Source of the DNA: an uncultured Capnocytophaga sp. | Lineage (GTDB): Bacteria > Bacteroidota > Bacteroidia > Flavobacteriales > Flavobacteriaceae | Direction: 5' to 3' | NCBI GenBank assembly: GCA_905372595.1 | Contig: CAJPPS010000030.1 | Coordinates: forward strand, 1 to 10,224 | Length of the DNA: 10,224 nt | Part shown: positions 1 through 6,182 of the stretch, piece after piece | How positions within the stretch are numbered: position 1 is the stretch's first letter | How the letters are laid out: each line of letters begins with the position of its first letter | The notes under the pieces: model-generated | What the model saw: the letters and a program-made list of their open reading frames with translations, nothing else | Told to the model about the DNA's origin: nothing | Database searches by the model: none | Program-made: the position numbers and the translations under genes

Positions 1-17
1 TTGTAAAAGAGTAATCT

Positions 18-1682
18 ATGAAGTGTTTTTCGATACTATCAGGTTTTTTATTAGGGCTATTTTTTATAGCGTCTTGTGCAAGTTCTTCAAAATTAGTAAG
101 TAAGGGATGGAAAGAAGTAGGTAGGGGTAATTATAAAAAAGCAGAGAAGAAGTTTTTTAAAGCCATAAGAAAGGAACGAAATAATGATAAGGCATATGAA
201 GGGTTGGCATTTATGGAGGCGCAAAGGAGAGATTATATAAAAGCCGAAGTGTATATGGAGAAAGCATATTCTCTTCGTCCAACCGCTGATAGAGCGTATG
301 CTTATGCTCGTTTTGCAAATAAAAGAGGAAAGCAAAACAAGGCAATGGAGTTGCTTTATCAAATTCCTAAGTTGGGTAATTTTGACTACTATAGAGGATT
401 AGCAAAAAAAGAAAGTGACTTCTCTTCACTTAAGGGGGATGGTAGGTTTAATAGGTATTTGTTAGGCTATAGACGTTTGAAAATTCAGCCCTATTACGCT
501 TATTCTTCTGAAGATGATGGACTATTAGGAGGAGAGAATGATATGTTTGTAGTGGTAGAAAATCAGAATAAAATACTCCTTACAACAGAAGTTATACAAG
601 ATAATAATATAGCTCGATGGAGTAATGATTATGTAATTTTTGACTATCCGCTTAACTCCTCTATTTCAATATCACTCTTAGATGAGGATGTTGTCAAACA
701 CGATAATTTGTTGTCTGTTAAAGGATATTTTACTCCTAATGATTATACTTGGCAAAATAGGAGAAATACTACTTTAAAGGTAAAAGTATCAGATACAGAC
801 AGTCCTCCTTATACAACAGGAAATATGGTTCCGTACGAATTAGGGATAGGAGGAGTTGCAGCGGCAATAGGTATAGGCGCTTTAGCATATGCTTCCATAA
901 ATAACAACCAAAGCAGCAATACTTATTCTATTAGCGGATTTACTTCTTGTCTTAAAACAACAAACAATAGTACTGACTTATATATACTTTCAATAGGAAC
1001 AGATGTTGAGAATCGTACAACAGCAATGGATAATGATGCGCTAAAAATAACAAGCCAACTAAGGGAAGGATGTGGCAACCAAAAACTTTTTGGAAATGTT
1101 TATTCAAGAACATTGACAGGAGCACAGGCTACAAAGGTTAATATTCTGAAGGCTTTTAACACGATAAAGGCAAAAACCAATGAAGATGATATTTTTCTTC
1201 TCTTCTTCTCAGGACACGGAGGCGTTGATAATGGTAGGTTTATTTTTGGAGCAAGAGAAGGGAAGATTACTGTTGATGAAATAGTAACAGGAATAGATGC
1301 TGATAATTGCAAAACTATCTTATGGTTTGATGCTTGCCATGCGGGACAGGTAGGAAATGATTTTAGGAACAAAGTAGACGATTATATCAGAAATAAAAAA
1401 TTACCTAATGTTTCTATTCTGATGAGTTCTAGTGACAATGAGTTCTCTTATGTTGATACGGCTAATAATATGGGATTTTTTGCCAAAGCAATAGTAGATG
1501 GGCTTAGAGGATATGCTGATGCAGGGGATATGAATCATATCATTTCACTTCGAGAGTTGGTGGATTATATAAAGAAAGTACTACCACAACGAACTCGTAA
1601 CTGTCAATACTGCCGTGACCAGCAAACACCACAGATATTGAATGAAGGGAAAAGTTTTAATACAAGATTGTCTAATTATTAA
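18..1682 (+). CDS. TPR / C2-like / caspase-like (peptidase C14) lipoprotein
   Basis: A 554-residue protein, probably a cysteine protease tethered to the cell envelope. The N-terminus is a lipoprotein signal peptide ending in the lipobox IASC, with lipidated Cys20. Residues 30-118 form about three TPR-like helical repeats, a protein-binding scaffold. Residues 155-257 read as a C2-like beta sandwich: DDG-LLGGEND-MFVVV (166-180), then LLDEDVVKHDNLL (220-232), where Asp222, Asp224 and Asp229 sit like calcium-loop aspartates. Residues 275-293 are a Gly/Ala-rich hydrophobic stretch that could cross a membrane. Residues 319-550 are a caspase fold with the catalytic dyad His400 (FFSGHGG) and Cys440 (WFDACHAG), and a QTPQ end motif common in C14 proteins. 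Both catalytic residues are intact. Cys20 is followed by ASSSK, with no acidic surface-export signal. It is the first visible gene of a four-gene cluster, and its promoter lies outside the window. The protease assignment is firm; the C2 call and all substrates are inference. Confidence 0.88.
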   Translation: MKCFSILSGFLLGLFFIASCASSSKLVSKGWKEVGRGNYKKAEKKFFKAIRKERNNDKAYEGLAFMEAQRRDYIKAEVYMEKAYSLRPTADRAYAYARFANKRGKQNKAMELLYQIPKLGNFDYYRGLAKKESDFSSLKGDGRFNRYLLGYRRLKIQPYYAYSSEDDGLLGGENDMFVVVENQNKILLTTEVIQDNNIARWSNDYVIFDYPLNSSISISLLDEDVVKHDNLLSVKGYFTPNDYTWQNRRNTTLKVKVSDTDSPPYTTGNMVPYELGIGGVAAAIGIGALAYASINNNQSSNTYSISGFTSCLKTTNNSTDLYILSIGTDVENRTTAMDNDALKITSQLREGCGNQKLFGNVYSRTLTGAQATKVNILKAFNTIKAKTNEDDIFLLFFSGHGGVDNGRFIFGAREGKITVDEIVTGIDADNCKTILWFDACHAGQVGNDFRNKVDDYIRNKKLPNVSILMSSSDNEFSYVDTANNMGFFAKAIVDGLRGYADAGDMNHIISLRELVDYIKKVLPQRTRNCQYCRDQQTPQILNEGKSFNTRLSNY

Positions 1683-1694
1683 ATACTAAAAAAT

Positions 1695-1919
1695 ATGTTT
1701 ACAGTACAAGTAATAGAAAGCAGTACAGGAAAGCCTGCTTACTACAAAAGAGTGGGAGTCATCTTTAGTGGATTCTTTAGAGGAATGACTCAAGACAAAT
1801 ACACCGACAAGGATGGTGAAGTGCATTTTACTGAAGACAATGGCGAAGGGACTATCTATGTACAAGGGAAGAAAGTATATGAGGGAAGGATAGAAGGAAG
1901 AAAAGTGATTTATATATGA
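1695..1919 (+). CDS. small beta-rich protein, possibly carboxypeptidase-regulatory/transthyretin-like
   Basis: A 74-residue protein of unknown function. It starts at ATG 12 nt after the caspase gene stop, with an A-rich stretch in front, so it is probably co-transcribed and translated. The sequence alternates short beta strands with turns: an opening FTVQVIESSTGKPA, a central YTDKDGEVHF and a closing VYEGRIEGRKVIYI. The order 'TGKP ... TDKDGEV ... IYVQGKKVY' resembles the carboxypeptidase-regulatory/transthyretin-like beta-sandwich seen in many Bacteroidota proteins, but the copy is short and the match is by eye only. There is no signal peptide, membrane segment or cysteine, so it should be cytoplasmic. 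It could be a partner, inhibitor or substrate of the upstream protease; that is guesswork from position alone. That it is a real gene is likely, given its spacing in the cluster. Confidence 0.7.
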   Translation: MFTVQVIESSTGKPAYYKRVGVIFSGFFRGMTQDKYTDKDGEVHFTEDNGEGTIYVQGKKVYEGRIEGRKVIYI

Positions 1920-1943
1920 GAAATCTTATAAAATTTGAATCAT

Positions 1944-2168
1944 ATGGGATTATTCAATAGAAAAAAGGAATTTAAGAAAGAATATCTATTGGCGTATTGT
2001 TATTCTTGTGGTCACAGTTTAGCTATAGATGAATTAGTTAATGGGTTTTTATGTCCTTTTTGCATGAAAGAATGTAAAACAAGATTTTGGATATGTCCTT
2101 CGTGTTTCTCTATGAATGAAACTTCGACAGATATATGTAAAGATTGTAAGAAAAAGTATAACAAATAA
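1944..2168 (+). CDS. small double zinc-ribbon protein (one RanBP2-type knuckle)
   Basis: A 74-residue cysteine-rich protein. I start it at ATG 1944 (MGLFNRKK), because the alternative in-frame start at 1935 is TTG and adds only three residues. It has two zinc-binding modules. The first uses C19-x2-C22 and C37-x2-C40. The second is W49-x-C51-x2-C54-x3-N58-x6-C65-x2-C68, an exact fit to the RanBP2-type zinc-finger pattern. The tail is lysine-rich (KDCKKKYNK). RanBP2-type fingers in eukaryotes bind single-stranded RNA or ubiquitin; what this one binds is unknown. No signal peptide is present, so it is likely cytoplasmic. It lies 24 nt after the preceding small gene and 13 nt before a related gene that starts with the same MG(L/I)F, so the two probably arose by duplication. 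Cys44 is outside both modules. Confidence 0.78.
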   Translation: MGLFNRKKEFKKEYLLAYCYSCGHSLAIDELVNGFLCPFCMKECKTRFWICPSCFSMNETSTDICKDCKKKYNK

Positions 2169-2181
2169 AAAAACTGATAAG

Positions 2182-2412
2182 ATGGGAATTTTTGGAAAAA
2201 AAATACGTTGGGTAAGAACTTGTGTTCAATGTGGATTTAATAATCCAGAAGATGCAACAATGTGTAATAAATGTAGGACAAAATTTTTGGACTCAGGATT
2301 TTTTGGTAGTTCATATAATAGTAATAGTTATTTGCGTTGGTTGTGTAATACTTGTGGTACATTAAATAATGCAGGTAATAATACTTGTGCAGGATGTTTT
2401 AAGAAAAAGTAG
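2182..2412 (+). CDS. small tandem RanBP2-type zinc-finger protein
   Basis: A 76-residue protein, last of the four-gene cluster. The reading frame is open back to 2116, but that extension overlaps the preceding gene. ATG 2182 (MGIFGKK) gives the same type of N-terminus as the neighbour and sits 13 nt after its stop, so I use it. It has two zinc knuckles of identical spacing: C14-x2-C17-x3-N21-x6-C28-x2-C31, and W53-x-C55-x2-C58-x3-N62-x6-C69-x2-C72. The second matches the full RanBP2-type pattern including Trp. In the first, Trp10 is two residues further out than usual. A Ser/Asn/Gly-rich linker (39-50) joins them, and the protein ends in FKKK. It is predicted to be cytoplasmic, binding nucleic acid or protein. 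The target is unknown. Confidence 0.78.
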   Translation: MGIFGKKIRWVRTCVQCGFNNPEDATMCNKCRTKFLDSGFFGSSYNSNSYLRWLCNTCGTLNNAGNNTCAGCFKKK

Positions 2413-2670
2413 TTTTTTTATAGCAAACAAATTTAGGCTGAGAATAAGAGTGCCATCTTTGCACTATCTATGAAACTCACATTATTACCAATAGAGACGT
2501 GAATCAATAATTGAAATGCTATTTGCTAACTTTTTAAGATGTAATTTATTACAACACAGATATAGGCTAAGACAATTCTTGACGTAGCCTTCTGTAGATC
2601 CGCTATTTAGCATCCTAACGAATTGGACCATACATATAGCCTTTTCTGAGAACATTATTAACCCTTCATC
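2413..2670 (+). other. A/T-rich stretch with no supported gene
   Basis: About 260 bases between the zinc-finger gene and a broken reading frame. A run of seven T begins two bases after the zinc-finger stop codon, but I see no good stem in front of it, so I do not call a terminator. The longest open stretch is about 30 codons (2495-2584), without a convincing start. A weak six-base inverted repeat (AGGCTA at 2564, TAGCCT at 2585) has a 15-base loop. It may be decayed coding sequence belonging to the next feature, or plain spacer. Confidence 0.5.
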
Positions 2671-3145
2671 ATGAAAAAATTCTTTATATTGATATGGAGA
2701 ATATATTGGTGGATTTTCCCCATCATTGGGATTTCTACCTTGTCCGATGAGCTAAAAGAAGCCTATAGGGGCAATTACGATCAAGCATCTAGTATTTTCT
2801 CGCTTATGCAACTTATGAAGAGGAACAGTGGAGGCGCTATATTTGTTGACTGAGCACAATGATATCTACGTGCTCTATGCAGCACCTTCGTGTAATCCTT
2901 CTGCTTGGAGCAACAAATTGCAATGGATACAGAAGTGCTTTGGGAAAGAGAACTATAGTTGTTTATTGAGTGATTGATAATCAGCTTTTAAAAGAATTTC
3001 ATTGGGCAGATTACTTGTAGATCAGTGCACTAAAAACAGAACAGAGGGCTCTCAAAGGTGGTTAATGCTCTTTAGTTCGGAAGCCTATACTGATTGGGAG
3101 CATGTGTTCAAAAGATTGATTCAGAGAGCAGTAGCCAGTGGTTAG
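2671..3145 (+). pseudogene. broken gene of unknown function (frameshift plus in-frame stops)
   Basis: The frame from ATG 2671 encodes a basic, aromatic N-terminus (MKKFFILIWRIYWW), possibly a membrane segment, and runs 60 codons to TGA at 2851-2853. The +1 frame takes over around 2820-2850 and continues with protein-like sequence (EALYLLTEHNDIYVLYAAP) to TGA at 2975-2977. Removing one G near 2830 would join the two frames smoothly. The same frame then has a second stop (TAA 2978-2980), is open again for 54 codons, and contains WLMLFSSEAYTDWEHVFKR before TAG at 3143-3145. I read this as one decayed gene, or two adjacent short remnants. No family is recognised. A sequencing error could explain the frameshift but not the paired TGA-TAA, unless two separate genes are present. 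Confidence 0.5.
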
Positions 3146-3171
3146 TAGTCATACTGACCACTGGTGGCTCT
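3125..3171 (-). terminator. long hairpin at the 3' end of luxS, possible terminator
   Basis: The inner stem pairs 3135-3147 with 3052+100-based positions 3152-3164 (CCAGTGGT/ACCACTGG plus AGTA/TACT, with one T-G wobble) around a four-base loop. After an internal loop, AGAGC (3125-3129) pairs with GCTCT (3167-3171). The structure starts 4 nt past the luxS stop. No clear T run follows on either strand, so it may act as a 3' stabilising or weak terminating structure rather than a classic intrinsic terminator. It overlaps the end of the broken reading frame on the other strand. Confidence 0.5.
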
Positions 3172-3175
3172 ACTT

Positions 3176-3652
3176 CTACTCTGGATAATTTAGGTTTTCT
3201 TCTGTGAGGTGATAGAGTACTTCTTCTAAATATTTTTTAGTTTCATACTTTGCCATAGGGAGGTTATTATTATAGTAATTTCCACATTCTATAGCGGAAG
3301 CACCAGGGATATCGCCTTCAAAATGTGCCATATATTCAAAAAGCTGAGTGATGAGTGGAGCAATGTCCTTAGAGGTATAATCGCCTGCAAGAATCAGGTA
3401 ATTTCCTGTCATACAGCCCATAGGTCCCCAATAAATAATCTTATCTTTCCAATCACTATTGCGGAGCCACGTAGCAGCAAGGTGTTCTATGGTATGGATC
3501 TCTGCACTTCCCAATACAGGTTCACGATAGGGAGCTTTCATACGAATATCAAAGGAGGTAATCACTTCGGTACCTACTACATCTCTACGAGAAAGATAGA
3601 TTCCTCTTTGTAATTTGAGGTGATCTACACAAAAACTAGCTATTCTTTCCAT
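3176..3652 (-). CDS. luxS: S-ribosylhomocysteine lyase LuxS
   Basis: LuxS cleaves S-ribosylhomocysteine to homocysteine and 4,5-dihydroxy-2,3-pentanedione, the precursor of autoinducer-2, as part of the activated methyl cycle. It is a cytoplasmic metalloenzyme. The 158 residues match the usual family length. The metal-binding motif HTIEH gives His53 and His57, the third ligand is Cys123 (ECGNY), and the catalytic residues are Glu56 and Cys80 (GPMGC). All key residues are intact. The start is ATG with the typical opening ERIASFCVDH. The gene lies 39 nt after crcB and has no clear -7 promoter box in that gap, so it is probably read as the last gene of the four-gene minus-strand operon. The partner nucleosidase gene (pfs/mtn) is not in this window. 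Whether AI-2 serves as a signal here cannot be told. Confidence 0.97.
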   Translation of the reverse strand: MERIASFCVDHLKLQRGIYLSRRDVVGTEVITSFDIRMKAPYREPVLGSAEIHTIEHLAATWLRNSDWKDKIIYWGPMGCMTGNYLILAGDYTSKDIAPLITQLFEYMAHFEGDIPGASAIECGNYYNNNLPMAKYETKKYLEEVLYHLTEENLNYPE

Positions 3653-3691
3653 TGTTTGTTGATTTATTTTGAAATTAATGAATAAATTAGT

Positions 3692-4066
3692 CTATAAAAA
3701 TAATTTTCCTATCCAAATGCCTCCAATAACAGATAAAAATCCTATTAAAATACTTAAAAATACGTATAGGAATAATAATAAATACTGTTCATTATGCCAC
3801 AATTGAAAATTCTCAGCTGAAAAAGTAGAAAAAGTGGTGAACCCACCGCAAAATCCTGTGATAAACAAATACTTTATCAGCGAATTTTCTTTACTTAAGG
3901 TAATTCCTAATCCTATAAGGACACAACCTATGATGTTGATAGCAAATGTAGCCCACGGAAAGTTCTTTATTCCTATACATTGTCCAATTCCCAAGGAAAT
4001 TAGGTATCGGAGGACACAACCTAAACCACCTCCTACAAAAACAACGAGTATTTTCTGAACAGACAT
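3692..4066 (-). CDS. crcB: fluoride ion channel CrcB/Fluc
   Basis: A 124-residue inner-membrane protein with four hydrophobic helices, the usual size of a single-gene Fluc channel that works as an antiparallel dimer and exports fluoride. The signatures seen are GGGLG (12-16) followed by Arg20, the pore Asn44 in helix 2, and the phenylalanine-box/sodium-site segment GFCGGFTTFSTFS (71-83), with Phe79 and Phe82 spaced as in known channels. I choose ATG at 4066. An in-frame GTG one codon upstream (4069) is possible but less likely. The start lies 8 nt past the nupC stop, so the gene is translated as part of the operon. I see no fluoride riboswitch in front of it. Dual-copy systems have a second crcB, but only one is visible here. 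Confidence 0.95.
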   Translation of the reverse strand: MSVQKILVVFVGGGLGCVLRYLISLGIGQCIGIKNFPWATFAINIIGCVLIGLGITLSKENSLIKYLFITGFCGGFTTFSTFSAENFQLWHNEQYLLLFLYVFLSILIGFLSVIGGIWIGKLFL

Positions 4067-4074
4067 CACAGGGA

Positions 4075-5463
4075 TTATCCTAAAATCATTCCTGCAATAG
4101 TAGCAGACATCAGTGAAGCGAGGGTTCCTCCTAATACTGCCTTGAGCCCGAACTCGGAGAGGGTTTTACGTTGTCCAGGAGCAAGAGATCCAATTCCTCC
4201 TATCTGGATTCCAATAGAGGCAAAGTTGGCAAATCCGCAGAGCAAGTAAGTAGCCATAATTACGGACTTATTATACATTAGGTGTACAGGAGCGGTAGGG
4301 TCTTTTAGGGTTGCCAATTGTGTATATCCTACAAACTCAGAAGCTGCAAGTTTTAATCCTAAAAGCTGTCCTACAAGCATCATATCTTCCTTAGCAATAC
4401 CTATAAGCCACATAATAGGAGAGAAGATAGAGCCTAGAATCATTTCCAAAGAAAGCTTGTCATAAGGGAGTACTGTACTCTCTGCAATGAGAGAATTTAG
4501 AAAGGTTTTTTCACCTACCCATCCAAGGAAATAATTGAGCATAGCAATCAGAGCTACAAATACTAAGAGCATAGCACCTACATTGGCAGCGAGCTTGAGC
4601 CCTTCGCTTGTTCCTGTACTGATAACATCTAGGAGGTTACTTCCATATTTTTCATTGGTAGTATTGTATTGTGTAGGAATGGCTTCCTCTTGTGGATATA
4701 ATATCTTTGAGATAACCACAGCCCCGGGAGCCGCCATTACAGAAGCCGCAAGTAAGTGCTTGGCAAATTCTAACCGCATCATATCATCATTTCCTCCTAG
4801 GAAGTTAATATAGGCAGCCAGTACGCCTCCTGCAACGGTAGCCATTCCTCCCACCATCACAAGTAGGATTTCACTTTTGGTCATTTTCTCTATATAGGAC
4901 TTGATCATTAAGGGAGCTTCGGTTTGCCCTAAGAAGATATTTCCAGTTACAGAAAGGCTCTCTGCTCCAGAAATTTTCAAAGACTTACTAAGCACCCAAG
5001 CTAGACCCCGTGTGAAAACCTGAATGATACCATAATAGAACAGAATAGAGGTTAGGGCGGAGAAAAAAATAATTGTAGGAAGTATTTGGAAAACAAAGAT
5101 ATACCCTATTCTATCAGTATCCATTAGGTCCCTAAAAAGAAAATAGCTTCCTGCTTTAGTAAAATCCAAGATAAGAAGAAAGAACTTTCCTGCAAACTCG
5201 AAGACTTCTCGTACCCATTCCACACGGAGTACACCAAAAGCCAAGAGTAGTTGAATTAATAGTCCTATCCCAACGGTCTTCCAAGCGATTGCTCTGCGGT
5301 TATGGCTGAAGAGAAAGGCTATTAGAATAAGCACACACATTCCTAATGCCCCTCTGGAGACACTCTCCAGACTCATACCTTGGTTAGGGATAAGAGCAGA
5401 GGTGGATTGGGAATATCCTGATAAACAGGTTAATAAAGCAATAAATGTATATATGGTTTTCAT
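4075..5463 (-). CDS. nupC: concentrative nucleoside transporter (NupC/CNT family)
   Basis: A 462-residue inner-membrane symporter that imports nucleosides using a sodium or proton gradient. The substrate-binding motifs of the family are present: GQTEAP at 179-184 in the first re-entrant hairpin, EFVGY (Glu376), and CGFANFASIG (409-418), whose Asn413 and Ser416 correspond to the nucleoside-contacting Asn/Ser pair. About eight to ten hydrophobic helices follow an N-terminal signal-like segment (MKTIYTFIALLTCLSGYSQS) that may be cleaved; N-terminal extensions of this type are seen in Bacteroidota members, as far as I recall. The gene starts at ATG 10 nt after the DUF151 gene stop and ends 8 nt before crcB, consistent with one operon. 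Whether it is proton- or sodium-coupled and its base preference cannot be read from the sequence. The symbol follows family usage. Confidence 0.93.
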   Translation of the reverse strand: MKTIYTFIALLTCLSGYSQSTSALIPNQGMSLESVSRGALGMCVLILIAFLFSHNRRAIAWKTVGIGLLIQLLLAFGVLRVEWVREVFEFAGKFFLLILDFTKAGSYFLFRDLMDTDRIGYIFVFQILPTIIFFSALTSILFYYGIIQVFTRGLAWVLSKSLKISGAESLSVTGNIFLGQTEAPLMIKSYIEKMTKSEILLVMVGGMATVAGGVLAAYINFLGGNDDMMRLEFAKHLLAASVMAAPGAVVISKILYPQEEAIPTQYNTTNEKYGSNLLDVISTGTSEGLKLAANVGAMLLVFVALIAMLNYFLGWVGEKTFLNSLIAESTVLPYDKLSLEMILGSIFSPIMWLIGIAKEDMMLVGQLLGLKLAASEFVGYTQLATLKDPTAPVHLMYNKSVIMATYLLCGFANFASIGIQIGGIGSLAPGQRKTLSEFGLKAVLGGTLASLMSATIAGMILG

Positions 5464-5473
5464 TTACAATGAA

Positions 5474-6040
5474 TTATATTTTCTTTCTTCTGTCAAGTTC
5501 TTTTTGGATTTTGGCGGCAAACTCATAGTTTTCCTCCTCAATGGCTTTGCTCATTAAGGCTTTTAGTTCTCGGTCGAGATAGGTTCGGAGTTCGTTTTTA
5601 GGCTCATTTTCTTTGGTTTTCTTCTTTTGTGAAGAAGGTTGTGGAGCGGTACCATATTTTTCAAGTAATACAGCATCAATGAATAAGGGATATCTTCCAC
5701 GGAGGGCTAGGGTAATGGCATCTCCTACTCGAATGGGAAATAATAAGGTATTATCATCTTTTTTAGAAACAAGCTGAGCATAGAAAATTCCTTCTCTAAA
5801 ATGCGTAATCTGAGTTTGGATAATACGAGTTTCATTGATTTCTAGGATATTCCTTAGCACATCGTGTATCAAGGGTGGGTTGATAGAAGTAACCGTAACC
5901 GCTTGTTGGATAGCGAAAGCTTCTGATTGCCCTATAGAAATAGGAATTTGTCGCTCACCGTGGCTTTCCTTTAGGAGCAATACAAAGCTATCGGCAGTGA
6001 CACTCCCTAATGATTTTACATATACCTGTATCCACTCCAT
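5474..6040 (-). CDS. bifunctional nuclease (DUF151) domain protein with UVR motif
   Basis: A 188-residue cytoplasmic protein. Residues 1-130 are the DUF151/bifunctional nuclease domain, recognisable from SVTADSFVLLLKE, the IPISIGQSEAFAI segment (32-44), PLIHDVLRNIL (56-66) and FPIRVGDAITLALR (101-114). A charged Lys/Glu-rich linker (138-150) leads to a UVR motif (153-186), the short helical hairpin shared with UvrB and UvrC that mediates protein contacts (LMSKAIEEENYEFAAKIQKE). Plant homologues of the first domain have been reported to have DNase and RNase activity; activity in this copy is unproven. It is the first gene of the BFN-nupC-crcB-luxS run. ATG 6040 lies 26 nt downstream of a strong -7 promoter box. 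The DUF151-UVR architecture is common in this phylum and looks complete. Confidence 0.93.
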   Translation of the reverse strand: MEWIQVYVKSLGSVTADSFVLLLKESHGERQIPISIGQSEAFAIQQAVTVTSINPPLIHDVLRNILEINETRIIQTQITHFREGIFYAQLVSKKDDNTLLFPIRVGDAITLALRGRYPLFIDAVLLEKYGTAPQPSSQKKKTKENEPKNELRTYLDRELKALMSKAIEEENYEFAAKIQKELDRRKKI

Positions 6041-6066
6041 AAATTTATAAGAAGATTTTTAGGATG

Positions 6067-6097
6067 CAAAAATAGAGAATTTTATTCATTCTCACAA
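6067..6097 (-). promoter_or_regulatory. Bacteroidota-type promoter of the BFN-nupC-crcB-luxS operon
   Basis: On the minus strand the -7 box TATTTTTG (6067-6074) is a perfect TAnnTTTG. A -33 TTG (6095-6097) lies exactly 20 bp upstream, the usual spacing for the primary sigma factor of this phylum. The transcription start should fall about 5 nt downstream, giving a leader of roughly 20 nt. Confidence 0.75.
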
Positions 6098-6139
6098 CTT
6101 TTTGTCCAGATGATTTTGCTAAAAAATTAATTAGGATTC

Positions 6140-6170
6140 TTGTTTTTCTGCGGAGGAATGCTTATCTTTG
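6140..6170 (+). promoter_or_regulatory. Bacteroidota-type promoter of the SPFH gene
   Basis: The -7 box TATCTTTG (6163-6170) is a perfect TAnnTTTG, and a -33 TTG (6140-6142) sits 20 bp upstream. The predicted transcription start near 6175 leaves only about 8 nt before ATG 6183. This excludes the in-frame TTG at 6168, which is inside the promoter box. It is divergent from the operon promoter at 6067-6097, with about 40 bp between the two -33 elements. Confidence 0.75.
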
Positions 6171-6182
6171 CAGAAAAAAGTT

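Noticed and set aside
2116..2181. N-terminal extension of the second zinc-finger protein
   Set aside because: It overlaps the preceding gene in another frame, looks like out-of-frame translation, and ATG 2182 matches the neighbour's MG(L/I)F start.
2564..2590. Inverted repeat AGGCTA/TAGCCT in the gap after the zinc-finger genes
   Set aside because: Only six pairs with a 15-base loop and no T run; this can be chance in A/T-rich DNA.
2413..3175. Insertion sequence or transposase remnant
   Set aside because: No terminal inverted repeats, target duplication or transposase motifs were seen. The remnant protein has no recognisable DDE or similar pattern.
3653..3691. Possible separate luxS promoter in the crcB-luxS gap
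   Set aside because: The A/T-rich gap has near matches such as TAATTTC but no TAnnTTTG box.
4067..4074. Fluoride riboswitch before crcB
   Set aside because: Only 8 nt separate the nupC stop from the crcB start, which leaves no room for the aptamer.
6168..6182. Longer SPFH reading frame beginning with TTG at 6168
   Set aside because: The TTG overlaps the last bases of the -7 promoter box, so it would not be transcribed. ATG 6183 also gives a clean membrane anchor.
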